A stretch of 64,000 nucleotides of DNA from Desulfobacula toluolica Tol2 (GCF_000307105.1 NC_018645.1:1934578-1998577), one strand, 5' to 3'; positions 37,709 through 46,487 are shown, counted from the first letter of the stretch. The notes: generated from the letters alone by a model not told the origin. A program made the numbers and translations.

Positions 37709-38974
37709 ATGGATGATCTGGATTTTCAGGATCAGTTGAACACTTTGGATAATTTTGAACTTCGCAGGGCAGTGGAGCGGTTGCGTGAAGGTTTGTTTGA
37801 TCCTCTGGGTGTGCGCTTGCTCACAACTGGTGAGGCACAACTTACCACTGCCTTTGATAAAGGCGTTAAAGCCATTGACAGTGACAAATTCTCCCATCTG
37901 TGTGTTTGCGGTGCATATGGACAAGGCAAATCCCACAGCCTCAATTATATTAAACAGCGGGCTTTGGATCAGAATTTTGTGGTCAGTTATGTGAATCTTG
38001 ATCCAAGACAGGTGCCGTTTCATGATTTTAAGAGTGTTTACCGGGCATTGATGGGGGCCATGGAATTTCCCGAACCAGAAAAATCCTTTGTTTCTGTATG
38101 GAAAACCCGTGTTGCTCAATGGCTGGCCTTGCCGGAAAACAGCAAAAAAACTTTGTCAGATCTTATTCCACAGGAGATCCCCCACCGTTTCAGAGCAATT
38201 TTAGCTGCTATGGCCCGGAAAAATATGTCCTTGTCCTCCAAAAAAAGAAAATTTAAAAAACATGCTCGATTCAAACCAAGGGAATTTTCCTGGATACTGA
38301 AAAACGCCCTTATGGGAAAAAATATCCCTGCCTGGCGGTTGCGGTCTGTTTTTTATTATCGTGAGGTATCGTTTTATAAGGAGCATTCTTTGGTATGCAG
38401 TGAACAAGAACATTATCTGGCAATGGTTCAAGGCATGGCAAATTTGTTTCAAAAAATCGGGTTCAAGGGATGGGTGGTGTTGTTTGACGAAGGCGAATCC
38501 ATTGTACAAACCCGTATTACCTGCCGCAGTAAAAGTTATGCGTTTCTTGATGAAATTTTTTATCCTGAATCAACCGCCTTGGGATTGTATCCTGTTTTTG
38601 CCTTTACCCCTGAATTTTTCACCCATATTGCAAACGAAGACTATGACCAGGTTAAAATCAAAAAAAATGCCGGCAATGAAATCTCTTTATCCCCTGAGGT
38701 TCCCTATTTTAAACAGAACTACGGCAGGGCCTGGGAAAAAATAAATATTCACACTTTGCAGGACTTGTCACCAAAAGAGTGGGAAACGCTGATTCATAAA
38801 CTGATCTTAGTCCACGCAGGTGCCTATGGATGGAAACCTCCTGTTGCTTTGATGCAAAGCCAAATGAACCGGGAATTATCAGGACTGAAAGGTATTGAAG
38901 CACGTTTGAAACTCAAAATTCTGGTAAATCATCTTGATTTTGAGCAGCAGAGCCAGGTGATGGCCGTTGCTTGA
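37709..38974 (+). CDS. BrxC/BrxD-like P-loop ATPase 2 (DUF2791)
   Basis: 421 residues, intact. LRRAVERLREGLFDPLGVRLLT is the usual N-terminal segment of this family (split: residues 18-27 and 28-39). Walker A is CGAYGQGKSHS (about 66-76) and Walker B WVVLFDEGES (about 254-263). A second, divergent copy beside ATPase 1; the two share the GxYGxGKxH core and the following 'xVSYVNLDPRQVPFHDF' type strand. AGGACACACAAG precedes the ATG. The family is known from BREX (BrxC/BrxD) and, from memory, from TerB-ATPase-helicase defence loci; neither PglZ, BrxL nor TerB is present here. Confidence 0.85.
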   Translation: MDDLDFQDQLNTLDNFELRRAVERLREGLFDPLGVRLLTTGEAQLTTAFDKGVKAIDSDKFSHLCVCGAYGQGKSHSLNYIKQRALDQNFVVSYVNLDPRQVPFHDFKSVYRALMGAMEFPEPEKSFVSVWKTRVAQWLALPENSKKTLSDLIPQEIPHRFRAILAAMARKNMSLSSKKRKFKKHARFKPREFSWILKNALMGKNIPAWRLRSVFYYREVSFYKEHSLVCSEQEHYLAMVQGMANLFQKIGFKGWVVLFDEGESIVQTRITCRSKSYAFLDEIFYPESTALGLYPVFAFTPEFFTHIANEDYDQVKIKKNAGNEISLSPEVPYFKQNYGRAWEKINIHTLQDLSPKEWETLIHKLILVHAGAYGWKPPVALMQSQMNRELSGLKGIEARLKLKILVNHLDFEQQSQVMAVA

Positions 38975-39100
38975 TAAAGTTTGTTAAGGATTGTTTTTGG
39001 GGCCTCCTGCTATTTGATCTACCCTGAATAACATGAAGATTTATGAAGGGATAAAATAATAATTATCTCTTTGCCTTCTTGATGGTGAAAGCGTTTTTTA

Positions 39101-41417
39101 ATGTCAAACCCATTGCTGTTACAGCTTCCCAATACATTTCGAGCCTTTTATGGCGGTTTTCTTCGTTTGCACAAGGCACAGCAGGAAGCTGTCGGCCCTA
39201 TCCTGAAGGGCAAAGATCTTGTGCTGCAGGCTGCCACGGGTTCCGGCAAAAGCGAGGCTGTACTGGCACCCTGTCTTGAGCGGGTGATTCAGTCAGGCAG
39301 GAAAACAGCGGTTTTATATATCATTCCCACCCGTGCCCTTGCCATGGATTTGAAAAGGCGGTTTGAATCCATTATCACGGAACGCCTGGGGCTGAACCTT
39401 GCCGTTCGAACCGGTGATATCAAGCGTGCCGGCGGAAAATCCCCTGACATCATGCTCACCACCCCCGAATCCCTGGACTTGATGCTGGGCAGTGCCAATT
39501 CAGATCTTAAAGCGTTTTTATTCCGTGTGAAAATTGTGATCATTGATGAAGTTCATTCTTTGATTCACCAGTACCGGAGGCGGCATCTGGTTTATCTTTT
39601 CACCCGCCTTGAACGTAAAACAGGTCTGCCCTTACAGAAAATCGCCATGTCCGCAACCATTTCCCGTGCGGACGATGTTATTGGATTTTTCGGATTTCAA
39701 GATTCTGTACAATCGGTCATGGCCAGTGTAAAACGAAAAATAAGGGCGCGCCTGCTGCATATAAAAAAAGAAAAAACCGAGATTCCGGCATTGCTCAATG
39801 ATCTGTATGATACCTGGCAGTACCGCAAAATCCTGATTTTTGTCAACAGCCGGGTTGCCTGCGACAGGCTGTTTAGCATTGTCAACAAGACAGGAAAATT
39901 TCAAGGGGTGTCGGAACTTCACTATTCCAACCTCAAGCCTTTGGAACGAAAAAAGGCTGAAAAAAGATTCCGCAAAAGATCTCATGCTCTGTGCATTGCC
40001 ACAAGCACACTGGAAATGGGTATTGATGTGGGGGATGTGGATGCCGTGCTGTTGTATCAGCCAACCGGTTCTGTTGCAGCGTTTCTTCAGCGCATTGGCC
40101 GGTCCAATCGTCGTGAACAGGAAATTAATTTCTGGGGGATTTGCTGTGGTGACTGTTCAGGGGATCAACTTGTGCGGTTTCTTGCCCTTCTTGAATTGTC
40201 CGGTAAGGGAAAAATAGAATTTCATAGTGACAGGACATTGCCCAGTGTGTTGAGCCAGCAGGTGATATCCTGTCTGTATGAAAAAAAAGGCTCTCACTTG
40301 AGGCTTTGCAATCTTTGTTTCCAGATCAGCACGAGATTCTGCCTTCTGTTTTCAAATCCCTTGAAAAAAAACGCTGGTTAAAACAGTCTCGACTCCAAGG
40401 CCTGTTTGGCGGCGGGTGGCAATACAGAAACCATTTGTTTGATTATAAAATCTGGGGAAATTTTCCAGAAGCGGAAACTCAATATAATCTTGAGGTCTCC
40501 GGCAAGGCCATTGCTGATATTCCCCAATCCATTGTTTCCCAGATGGATGTGGGAGATAAACTTTACCTTGCCGGAAGGTTGCTCAGGATTTTAAATATTG
40601 ATATTGGCGAACAAAAAAAAGTGCTGGCACGGCCTTCCATGGGCAAGGAGGAAAAACAGCTTGCCTGGATCGGCCTGGGGCCTCCAGTGTCATATGAAGT
40701 TGCCAGGACAATGGGGCATATACTTAACGCTGGTGAAAGTAAAAGTAAAATTAAAGATGAAAACTGCCTTTTTTCCCGAACCAGAAAGCTTTTGCAACAA
40801 GAGTGGGAAAGAGGTGAAAAAAAGTGGTTCTGGAAAACGGCATTGAGGTTGTGCCCGGGAAAAAAGCTGTTTTTCGGTATTGCACTTTTCTGGGGTCGAT
40901 TGCCAACCTGGTTCTGGAGTGGAGTATCCGGGAGAAGGTTACAGATGATGAGATATCTGTAACATCTGATGAGATTGGCGTGGAATGTTCTGACCGGATC
41001 AAATTTGAAGAGTTGAACCTGCCGGTTGATAAAAACGCGTTTCAAACCTGGGTAAAAAAGCATTTTAAAATACTCAGCTCTTTGATGCCTTTGAATCTGT
41101 TTTGTAAAACCCTGCCAAGGGAGCTGTTTTTACAGGAATTAACGGATTTTTTATTTGACCATCGGGTGGCACTCGCCTTTGCCCATTATCGTGACACTTC
41201 ATCAAAAATTATTTCCGGTGATATGGCAGATCTTGTCTGTGATGTTCCTGTTCAGGATAACCAGTACCCTTGTGTCATTGATATCAAGGCTGGGGAGTCT
41301 TTATTGGAGATGGAAAAAACAAAAAGCAAGATTGCAGGCTTTGAAAGCCCGGTAGAGCTTTTTTGTTCGGATAACTGCCTGCAACCCTCAAGCCGGTTGA
41401 ATTTCGTGTATGGATAA
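39101..41417 (+). CDS. Lhr-like SF2 DEAD/DEAH helicase, possible C-terminal nuclease, two -1 breaks
   Basis: The restored protein is about 772 residues, spread over three frames: 39101-40288, then 40288-40824, then 40824-41417. Helicase motifs are AATGSGKSEA (about 44), IIDEVHSL (about 147), MSATISR (about 182), ATSTLEMGIDVGDVDAV and QRIGRSNR (about 330). The middle and last parts carry a winged-helix and Lhr-type region (FLGSIANLVLEW). Near the end GDMADLVCDV and VIDIKAGES resemble PD-(D/E)XK motifs II-III. Both breaks are -1 on A runs (A8 at 40281-40288, A7 at 40817-40823). Without shifting, translation stops after 426 residues, just beyond the two RecA lobes. The stop TAA overlaps the next ATG. 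Confidence 0.78.
40281..40288 (+). other. Slippery site A AAA AAA in the SF2 helicase
   Basis: A8 in phase GA|A..: codons GAA AAA AAA GGC. The heptamer A|AAA|AAA is 40282-40288. A -1 slip gives AGG CTC TCA CTT GAG and continues the conserved downstream frame. Confidence 0.6.
40818..40824 (+). other. Slippery site A AAA AAG (dnaX type) in the SF2 helicase
   Basis: Codons GAA AAA AAG TGG; the -1 frame continues GTG GTT CTG GAA. AGAGGTG directly 5' could act as a Shine-Dalgarno-like stimulator, though the spacing is shorter than in dnaX. A small GGCA/TGCC hairpin lies about 13 bases downstream. Confidence 0.6.
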
Positions 41418-43917
41418 TGCAAACCGATGAGGATCGAACAGCGGCATGGCAGGAGTTTGCCGATTTGATCTCAATTTTGTGGGAAAAGAGCATCGTCAAT
41501 GGCAAAGGCCCTCATATGTTTTGTTTTGGTTCCCAATCCCGGCAGGATCTTCTGGACTGGGCACAGAGTGAAGAAGGAAAAAAAGCAAAATTTTTATGGC
41601 AGACCCAGCCAAACCCATGGACGGATCTGCGTCAGGTCTTTAAGTCACATTTTCATATGCCGGCTCCCGGAATTGTGTCTTTGTCTACACTTGGGCATGT
41701 GTTTGGGTGTACTCAGGAATTTGATTCGCCTCCAAGCTTGTTCCACAATCATGGAACCGATGGGTCAAGCGTGGCAGGACTTGAATCAATGGTCAAAGCC
41801 GATCTGTCTATTATGGTTGATTTGTATGCAAAGGCCTGTTTCTATCTGAAAAGCCAATGGGTAAAAGAATGGGAATTTTGTTTTGAAAAAGATAAAGACG
41901 CCGGGGTTATTCCATATCTTGAATTCATCAAAGAAGAGCAGCGGTTACAAGAAGATGATATATTAACCCTTCAGGAGTTGACGCTGCAGGAAAGAATGCT
42001 GAAATTTCGTGCCATTGGTCATTTGCGGTTTGATCATACACGGCTGAATCATGAAGGGCGTTTTCTGTATGTTTTTAAATTTTCACAGGAAACCTGTCCG
42101 TCAAAATTTCGGACAGGAGATTTTCTCAGGCTTGCTCCTCATGGTATCCAGGATATTCAAACCGGTTTTCCCGTTATCCTGGCTGAGGTTGATATGGGGG
42201 CAGGGCAGATATCCATTCTTTCCCGATCCGGTTTTGCCCGATCAGGTTTTGCCGGGTCCGGGCAAATTCAGTTAACTAAAAATTTTTTGTACTCCCTGGA
42301 AGAGGATACAAGTGACTGGAATCAGGACAAGCTGACCCATGTTGCAGCCACTGTTTTTAAGAAAAATCATCCCCATTATTTGCAGCAAATGCTTGCAGGA
42401 CAGGCACTTGACCGGCAACCTTTGGCGTTATCATCCTGGCTGAAAAAATGGATTGCCAGTAATGACCATGGATTGAATTCTTCACAGCAACGCGCATTGG
42501 CGTTGCCGTTCCAATACCGGACCAGTCTGATACAAGGTCCGCCCGGAACCGGGAAAACCCATCTGCTTGGCTGGATTTTAATCGTCTTGATCCTGCAGGC
42601 CCATGAAGCTAAAAAGCCTCTTCGCATAGGTGTGAGTGCCTTGACTCACCAGGCTATTGATACTGTATTGAAAAAGGTGACAAAGCTTGTGAGCCAGTAT
42701 CTGCCGGGCTGTTTTCCAGGTTGTTGTATAAAATGTGGTCAGTCAGGACAGCTTGTAAACACAGATGCCCATAAAAATCCTGATGAAAACTCATATGAAA
42801 ACTCGTATGAAAATCGGGATGAAAAAAAGACAATAGCATGGAGGTGGAGTTTTCAGATGATGCAAATGATGTCCTGGGTCGACCCTGGTTGATTTTAGGT
42901 GCCACAGGCTATGGATTTTACAATCTTTTTAAGAGCAAAGATAATGGATTTCCCCCGGCCCTTGACTGGATTATCTTTGATGAAGCTTCCCAGGTGCCGG
43001 TGCCCCAGGCTCTTTTGAGTCTGATTTACAGCAGGGGCAATTTTTTGTTCCTGGGTGATGTTTGCCAGTTGCCTCCCATTGTACTGGGAAATTATGGGGA
43101 ATATTCCAGAGAGCCTGCAGACCGGTTTTTCAACCGGTCTATCCTGTCAAATTTGCTGGATATCTATCCAAAACCGCACCGGCAAACCCTTGATGTTACT
43201 TACCGCATGAACAAAGAGATCTGTGTTTTTCCCGGCAAAATCTGGTATGACGGCATGCTGCACCCGGCCCCCGGCAATGCCCATACCCGGCTTGTTCTGG
43301 ATAAGTCCTTATGCAGGGCCGATAACAATGACGTGCATAATCACAATCATAATAAAGATAACAATAACAGTCTGCAGCAGTTCTATGACAAAATCATAGA
43401 TCCTGCAAAACCTGTTGTGCTGGTATTGACAGATCACCATGGCTGTTCCCAGAAATCAGATGTTGAAGCCGATTTAATGGCGGCCCTTGCCCACAGGTTA
43501 ATGCAGTGTTATGGAGTGTCACCGGATCAAATGGCTTTGATTTCACCTCACAGGGCACAGAACAATGCCATTATCAAAAAACTTGGAGAAAAAATGCCTG
43601 AAAATTTACCGCTTCCCTGTGTGGATACGGTTGAACGGGTTCAAGGAGCAGAACGGGATATTATCATTTTCGGTATCACCTCTTCTGACCCTGATCATCT
43701 GCTAAGTGAGTTTCTAAACAGTCCCAACCGCTTGAATGTTGCCATGACCCGGGCAAAAAACAAATTGATCGTTATTGGAAGCCCGGCCTTTTTTTCTGTT
43801 ATACCTGACTCGGAAGCTGTGCTGGAGAAAAATTATTGCTTTAAAAAACTAATGATTCACTGCCAAAAACAAAATGCTGTTTTTTATGATTTTGACCAAG
43901 GTTGTGCTTTGGGCTGA
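41417..43917 (+). CDS. Dna2/NAM7-like SF1B helicase, one -1 break
   Basis: About 833 residues when restored, from the ATG at 41417 (inside TAATG, coupled to the previous gene) to 43917. The N-terminal 340 residues have no assignable domain. Motif I is IQGPPGTGKTHL (about 372-383), motif II WIIFDEASQ (about 520), motif III FLGDVCQLPPI, motif V VERVQGAERDIIIF and motif VI RLNVAMTRAK. The break is on A7 at 42822-42828, immediately after an Asn/Glu repeat (ENSYENSYENRDE), between motifs Ia and II; unshifted translation stops at 42892 and leaves no complete helicase. It is the last gene of the island. Confidence 0.78.
42823..42829 (+). other. Slippery site A AAA AAG (dnaX type) in the SF1 helicase
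   Basis: Codons GAA AAA AAG ACA; -1 slipping gives GAC AAT AGC ATG GAG and restores the frame containing motifs II-VI. No obvious upstream Shine-Dalgarno-like stimulator. Confidence 0.6.
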
Positions 43918-44021
43918 AAGGCAGATTTTGAAAATACAGTTGAAAAATGGCTTGAAACAAAATGTTTTTGTGAGATATAAAACATTGTTGTGGTGTAATG
44001 TGCCGCAAGGCAGTATCAATA

Positions 44022-44147
44022 ATCTGTTTTAAAAACGGAACTATAAAGCTCTATATCAACAATTTGTTTGATGCAGATTATGAAAATCTCAGCGGGTATC
44101 CGGCCACGGATCGTACATACGGCATTGTTTTAAATTTTGATCTTTAG
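44022..44147 (+). pseudogene. C-terminal remnant of a TonB-dependent receptor
   Basis: An open frame ending in TAG (44145-44147) encodes LYINNLFDADYENLSGYP followed by ATDRTYGIVLNFDL. This is the typical last beta-strand pair of an outer-membrane TonB-dependent receptor (NLFDxxY...GYP..GRTY). No start or plug domain precedes it, so the gene was lost up to this tail. Confidence 0.65.
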
Positions 44148-44234
44148 CGTTGCTGCGGTTACATCCCGCTATCTGTCGCCGTTTATATTTCAGACCTTCT
44201 CCCTGGATCGAGCAATACGTAAAAGATGAGGAGC

Positions 44235-44304
44235 CACCCGGAGAAAGCTCCCCACCTTAGATTAACCTTAATATTCTTTAAGGAGGATCAAGTGTCTCCG
44301 GGTG
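44235..44304. repeat. Nested inverted repeat between TonB remnant and hsp20 cluster
   Basis: Outer arms CACCCGGAGA (44235-44244) and TCTCCGGGTG (44295-44304), inner arms CCTTAA/TTAAGG. AAGGAGG followed by GTG sits inside the 3' half. It may be a terminator-less structured RNA or a remnant end of a mobile element; it lies just beyond the last hsp20 stop. Confidence 0.55.
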
Positions 44305-44315
44305 AGTTTGTATGA

Positions 44316-44696
44316 TTAAGCGGTTTTTATTTCAATCTGTCTGGGTTTTGCTGCTTCAGATTTCGGTAGATGCAGCCTTAAAACACCATTTTTCAGCTCA
44401 GCTTCAACTTTTTCAACATTTATTGTCTGGGGAACGGAAAAATTTCTGACATACTCAACATCTGAGAACTCTTCATAGGTAGCTGTTCCTTTTGTGGTAA
44501 GATGCCTGACACCGGATATAGACAATGTCCCGTTATCAATATCAACTGAGATATCTTCTTTTACAACTCCCGGCATGTCTGCGTGGAGAAGAATTTCATT
44601 TTCGTTTTCATAAATATCAACTGCAGGGGTTGCTTCATAGCGTGTTTTTTTAACGTTTTTTTTATCTTGTTTTGTGATTTCATGGGCCTTATCCAT
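44316..44696 (-). CDS. Hsp20 small heat-shock protein, type B copy 2
   Basis: 126 residues: a short polar N-terminus and an alpha-crystallin domain (about 25-115) with VDIYENENEILLHADMPGV, VDIDNGTLSISG and the C-terminal strand GVLRLHLPKSEAA. It ends RQIEIKTA, lacking a clear I-x-I extension. Closest relative in the window is the gene at 46101-46487 (shared FSDVEYVRNFSVP and LLHADMPGV). It is the last gene of the Hsp20 cluster, 34 bases after its A-type partner. Confidence 0.92.
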   Translation of the reverse strand: MDKAHEITKQDKKNVKKTRYEATPAVDIYENENEILLHADMPGVVKEDISVDIDNGTLSISGVRHLTTKGTATYEEFSDVEYVRNFSVPQTINVEKVEAELKNGVLRLHLPKSEAAKPRQIEIKTA

Positions 44697-44730
44697 GGCA
44701 AACCTCCTTTTTATGAATTAATTTTGGAGT

Positions 44731-45150
44731 TTAACTAATACTAATTTTCTTGGGTTTTGACGCCTCATGTTTGGGAAGAATAAGGTAAAGCACTCCGTTT
44801 TTTAATGTTGCTTCTACTTTTGTGGAGTCAACATCCGACGGCAGGGTAAAACTTCGGGAAAATGATCCGACCCCCCGTTCTGTTTTATGGGTTTTATACC
44901 CTTCTGGTGCATCAGATCCCCTGGTGCCGCTTATTTCAAGATAGTTTCCCTGGATCTTTACATTCAGATCTTCCTTTTCAAGTCCTGGAACTTCGGCCCT
45001 GATTTCAAAATTATCGCCGTTTTCATAAAGATTTGTCCGGGGAGAGGTTTCTTCTAAATCCCATCTGTAACCGTAAAGATTGTCCAGTTTCTTCTGGAGA
45101 AGATTCATGGACCCGAACAATCTGTCTATATCACTTAATCTTGTAAGCAT
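44731..45150 (-). CDS. Hsp20 small heat-shock protein, type A copy 2
   Basis: 139 residues. The N-terminus IDRLFGSMNLLQKKLDNLYG precedes the alpha-crystallin domain (SPRTNLYENGDNFEIRAEVPG, NYLEISGTRG, GVLYLILPKHEAS; pieces given separately). Paralogue of 46526-46972, with which it shares PEGYKTH and SFSRSFTLP. It has its own candidate promoter upstream (TTGACA at 45317-45322). Confidence 0.93.
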   Translation of the reverse strand: MLTRLSDIDRLFGSMNLLQKKLDNLYGYRWDLEETSPRTNLYENGDNFEIRAEVPGLEKEDLNVKIQGNYLEISGTRGSDAPEGYKTHKTERGVGSFSRSFTLPSDVDSTKVEATLKNGVLYLILPKHEASKPKKISIS

Positions 45151-45293
45151 AATTCTTCCTCCTTCTTTGATAGGCGTTTAAGTTGTTGCGGGAACCATTT
45201 GCAAAGTAGACTCGACTATTTATGAAAGATTTAAGGTGTCGTCCAATCTATCTGCAAGACCTTTGCTCCCACAAAATTATCTGTATTTGAGCC

Positions 45294-45322
45294 TAAATTA
45301 ATTCTTGTTTTTTTCATGTCAA
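45294..45322 (-). promoter_or_regulatory. Candidate promoter for the distal hsp20 pair
   Basis: Minus strand TTGACATG (TTGACA at 45317-45322) followed about 16-17 bases later by TAATTT. A similar TTGACATG stands before the proximal hsp20 gene. No CIRCE element was found. Confidence 0.4.
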
Positions 45323-45431
45323 CAGGGTTTTATTGTTTTTCATAAAATTTTTATTATTAGTAATAATAAATGGTCTCATGTTTACTTTGTTGCTTTTGTG
45401 TTGACTTGTGATTTTGTTTGATATCAGTCTG

Positions 45432-45995
45432 TTAACCGTCTTTGATTTCAATTTGTTTTGCGCGGCTTCCGACAATCTCCATTCTGGGTATAGTAATATT
45501 CAACACTCCGTTTTTAAAATCAGCTTTTACATTATCTTTGTTGGCATCTTCAGGCAGTGACAACGTGCGTTGAAAAGACCCATAGGATCTTTCGAGTCTG
45601 TAAAAGTTCTTGCTTTTTTCTTCTTTTTCCTGTTTCTTCTCGCCTCGGATTATTAATGTGTCATCAACAAGTTCAAGGCTAACATCCTTTTCGCTGACGC
45701 CTGGGATTTCTACAGAAACCGTGTATTCTTTCTGAGTTGAACCCAGATCGAGCCGGGGTTTTAGTAAGCTGCCGGTGATTCCCTCAAGCATCCGTGAGCC
45801 GGGCCTAAAGGGTGACAATCCAAATTGGCTGACAAAATTATCAAATAACCGATCCATTTCATCGTGAAAGATACTCAATGAGTTTGGTGAATAGCTGTTA
45901 CTTGCTTTGTTGTTGTACTTTACAGGAATAGTATGGCCAATGTCGCCGTTTTCTTTTTTAAACCAATTCCATGGTGCTAATTTCTTAATATCCAT
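45432..45995 (-). CDS. Hsp20 small heat-shock protein, type C (HSP16.5/IbpA-like)
   Basis: 187 residues, the longest of the five. The N-terminal arm has LAPWNWFKKE and FHDEMDRLFDNFVSQFG. The alpha-crystallin domain contains LDLGSTQKEYTVSVEIPGV, KDVSLELVDDTLIIRGEKK and NGVLNITIPR, and the tail KQIEIKDG. It lies between the two A-B pairs. AAGGAG stands 6 bases before the ATG. The transcript from the upstream pair would carry a long hairpin (46025-46080) in the preceding spacer. Confidence 0.93.
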   Translation of the reverse strand: MDIKKLAPWNWFKKENGDIGHTIPVKYNNKASNSYSPNSLSIFHDEMDRLFDNFVSQFGLSPFRPGSRMLEGITGSLLKPRLDLGSTQKEYTVSVEIPGVSEKDVSLELVDDTLIIRGEKKQEKEEKSKNFYRLERSYGSFQRTLSLPEDANKDNVKADFKNGVLNITIPRMEIVGSRAKQIEIKDG

Positions 45996-46024
45996 TTTTC
46001 ATCTCCTTTTATTGCTGCTTGTTT

Positions 46025-46080
46025 TCGCACAAGATGGCTGCAATGCTCCTGACTGGAAAGTTTCCGCAGCCATCTTGCGA
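46025..46080. repeat. Long hairpin between hsp20 genes
   Basis: CAAGATGGCTGC (46030-46041) pairs perfectly with GCAGCCATCTTG (46066-46077), extended by TCG/CGA with a 2-base bulge; loop 24 bases. There is no T tract, so it is not a plain intrinsic terminator; it could stabilise mRNA ends or respond to temperature. It does not include the next Shine-Dalgarno. Confidence 0.7.
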
Positions 46081-46100
46081 CAAGAGATGGTGTGGTAATT

Positions 46101-46487
46101 TTATGCGGCTTTTATCTCGATCATTTTGGGTTTGGCCGCCTCAGATTTGGGCATATGCAGTTTGAGAACACCGTCTTTGAGTTCTGCTTTCACCCTTTCA
46201 ACATCAATGCTCGGGGGTACGGAAAAATTTCTGACATATTCAACATCAGAAAACTCCTCCCGGGTTGAAATCCCTTTGTTGTCACACCGTCGTAAACCTG
46301 AAAGATAAAGTGTTCCGTTATCAATATTTACGGAAACATCATTCTTTTTTACACCAGGCATATCTGCATGAAGAAGTATTTCATCATCATTTTCATAGAT
46401 ATCAACATATGGGATTTCAGTCCTTAATTCCCTGGTTTTTTCAATGTCTTTTGCTTGTTTTTTAGCAATATCTTTTCTGTCACTCAT
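46101..46487 (-). CDS. Hsp20 small heat-shock protein, type B copy 1
   Basis: 128 residues; a Lys/Asp-rich N-terminus (RKDIAKKQAKDIEK) and an alpha-crystallin domain with YVDIYENDDEILLHADMPG, VNIDNGTLYLSG and GVLKLHMPKSEAA. Paralogue of 44316-44696. It starts 38 bases after the A-type partner. Confidence 0.92.
   Translation of the reverse strand: MSDRKDIAKKQAKDIEKTRELRTEIPYVDIYENDDEILLHADMPGVKKNDVSVNIDNGTLYLSGLRRCDNKGISTREEFSDVEYVRNFSVPPSIDVERVKAELKDGVLKLHMPKSEAAKPKMIEIKAA

Noticed and set aside
37298-38119. 273-residue minus-strand ORF spanning the gap between the two ATPases
   Set aside because: Antisense to two recognisable ATPase genes; composition is that of a shadow frame.
39079-39100. 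Earlier ATG at 39079-39081 as the SF2 helicase start
   Set aside because: It is in another frame; joining it would need another frameshift on the T6 run and there is no ribosome site.
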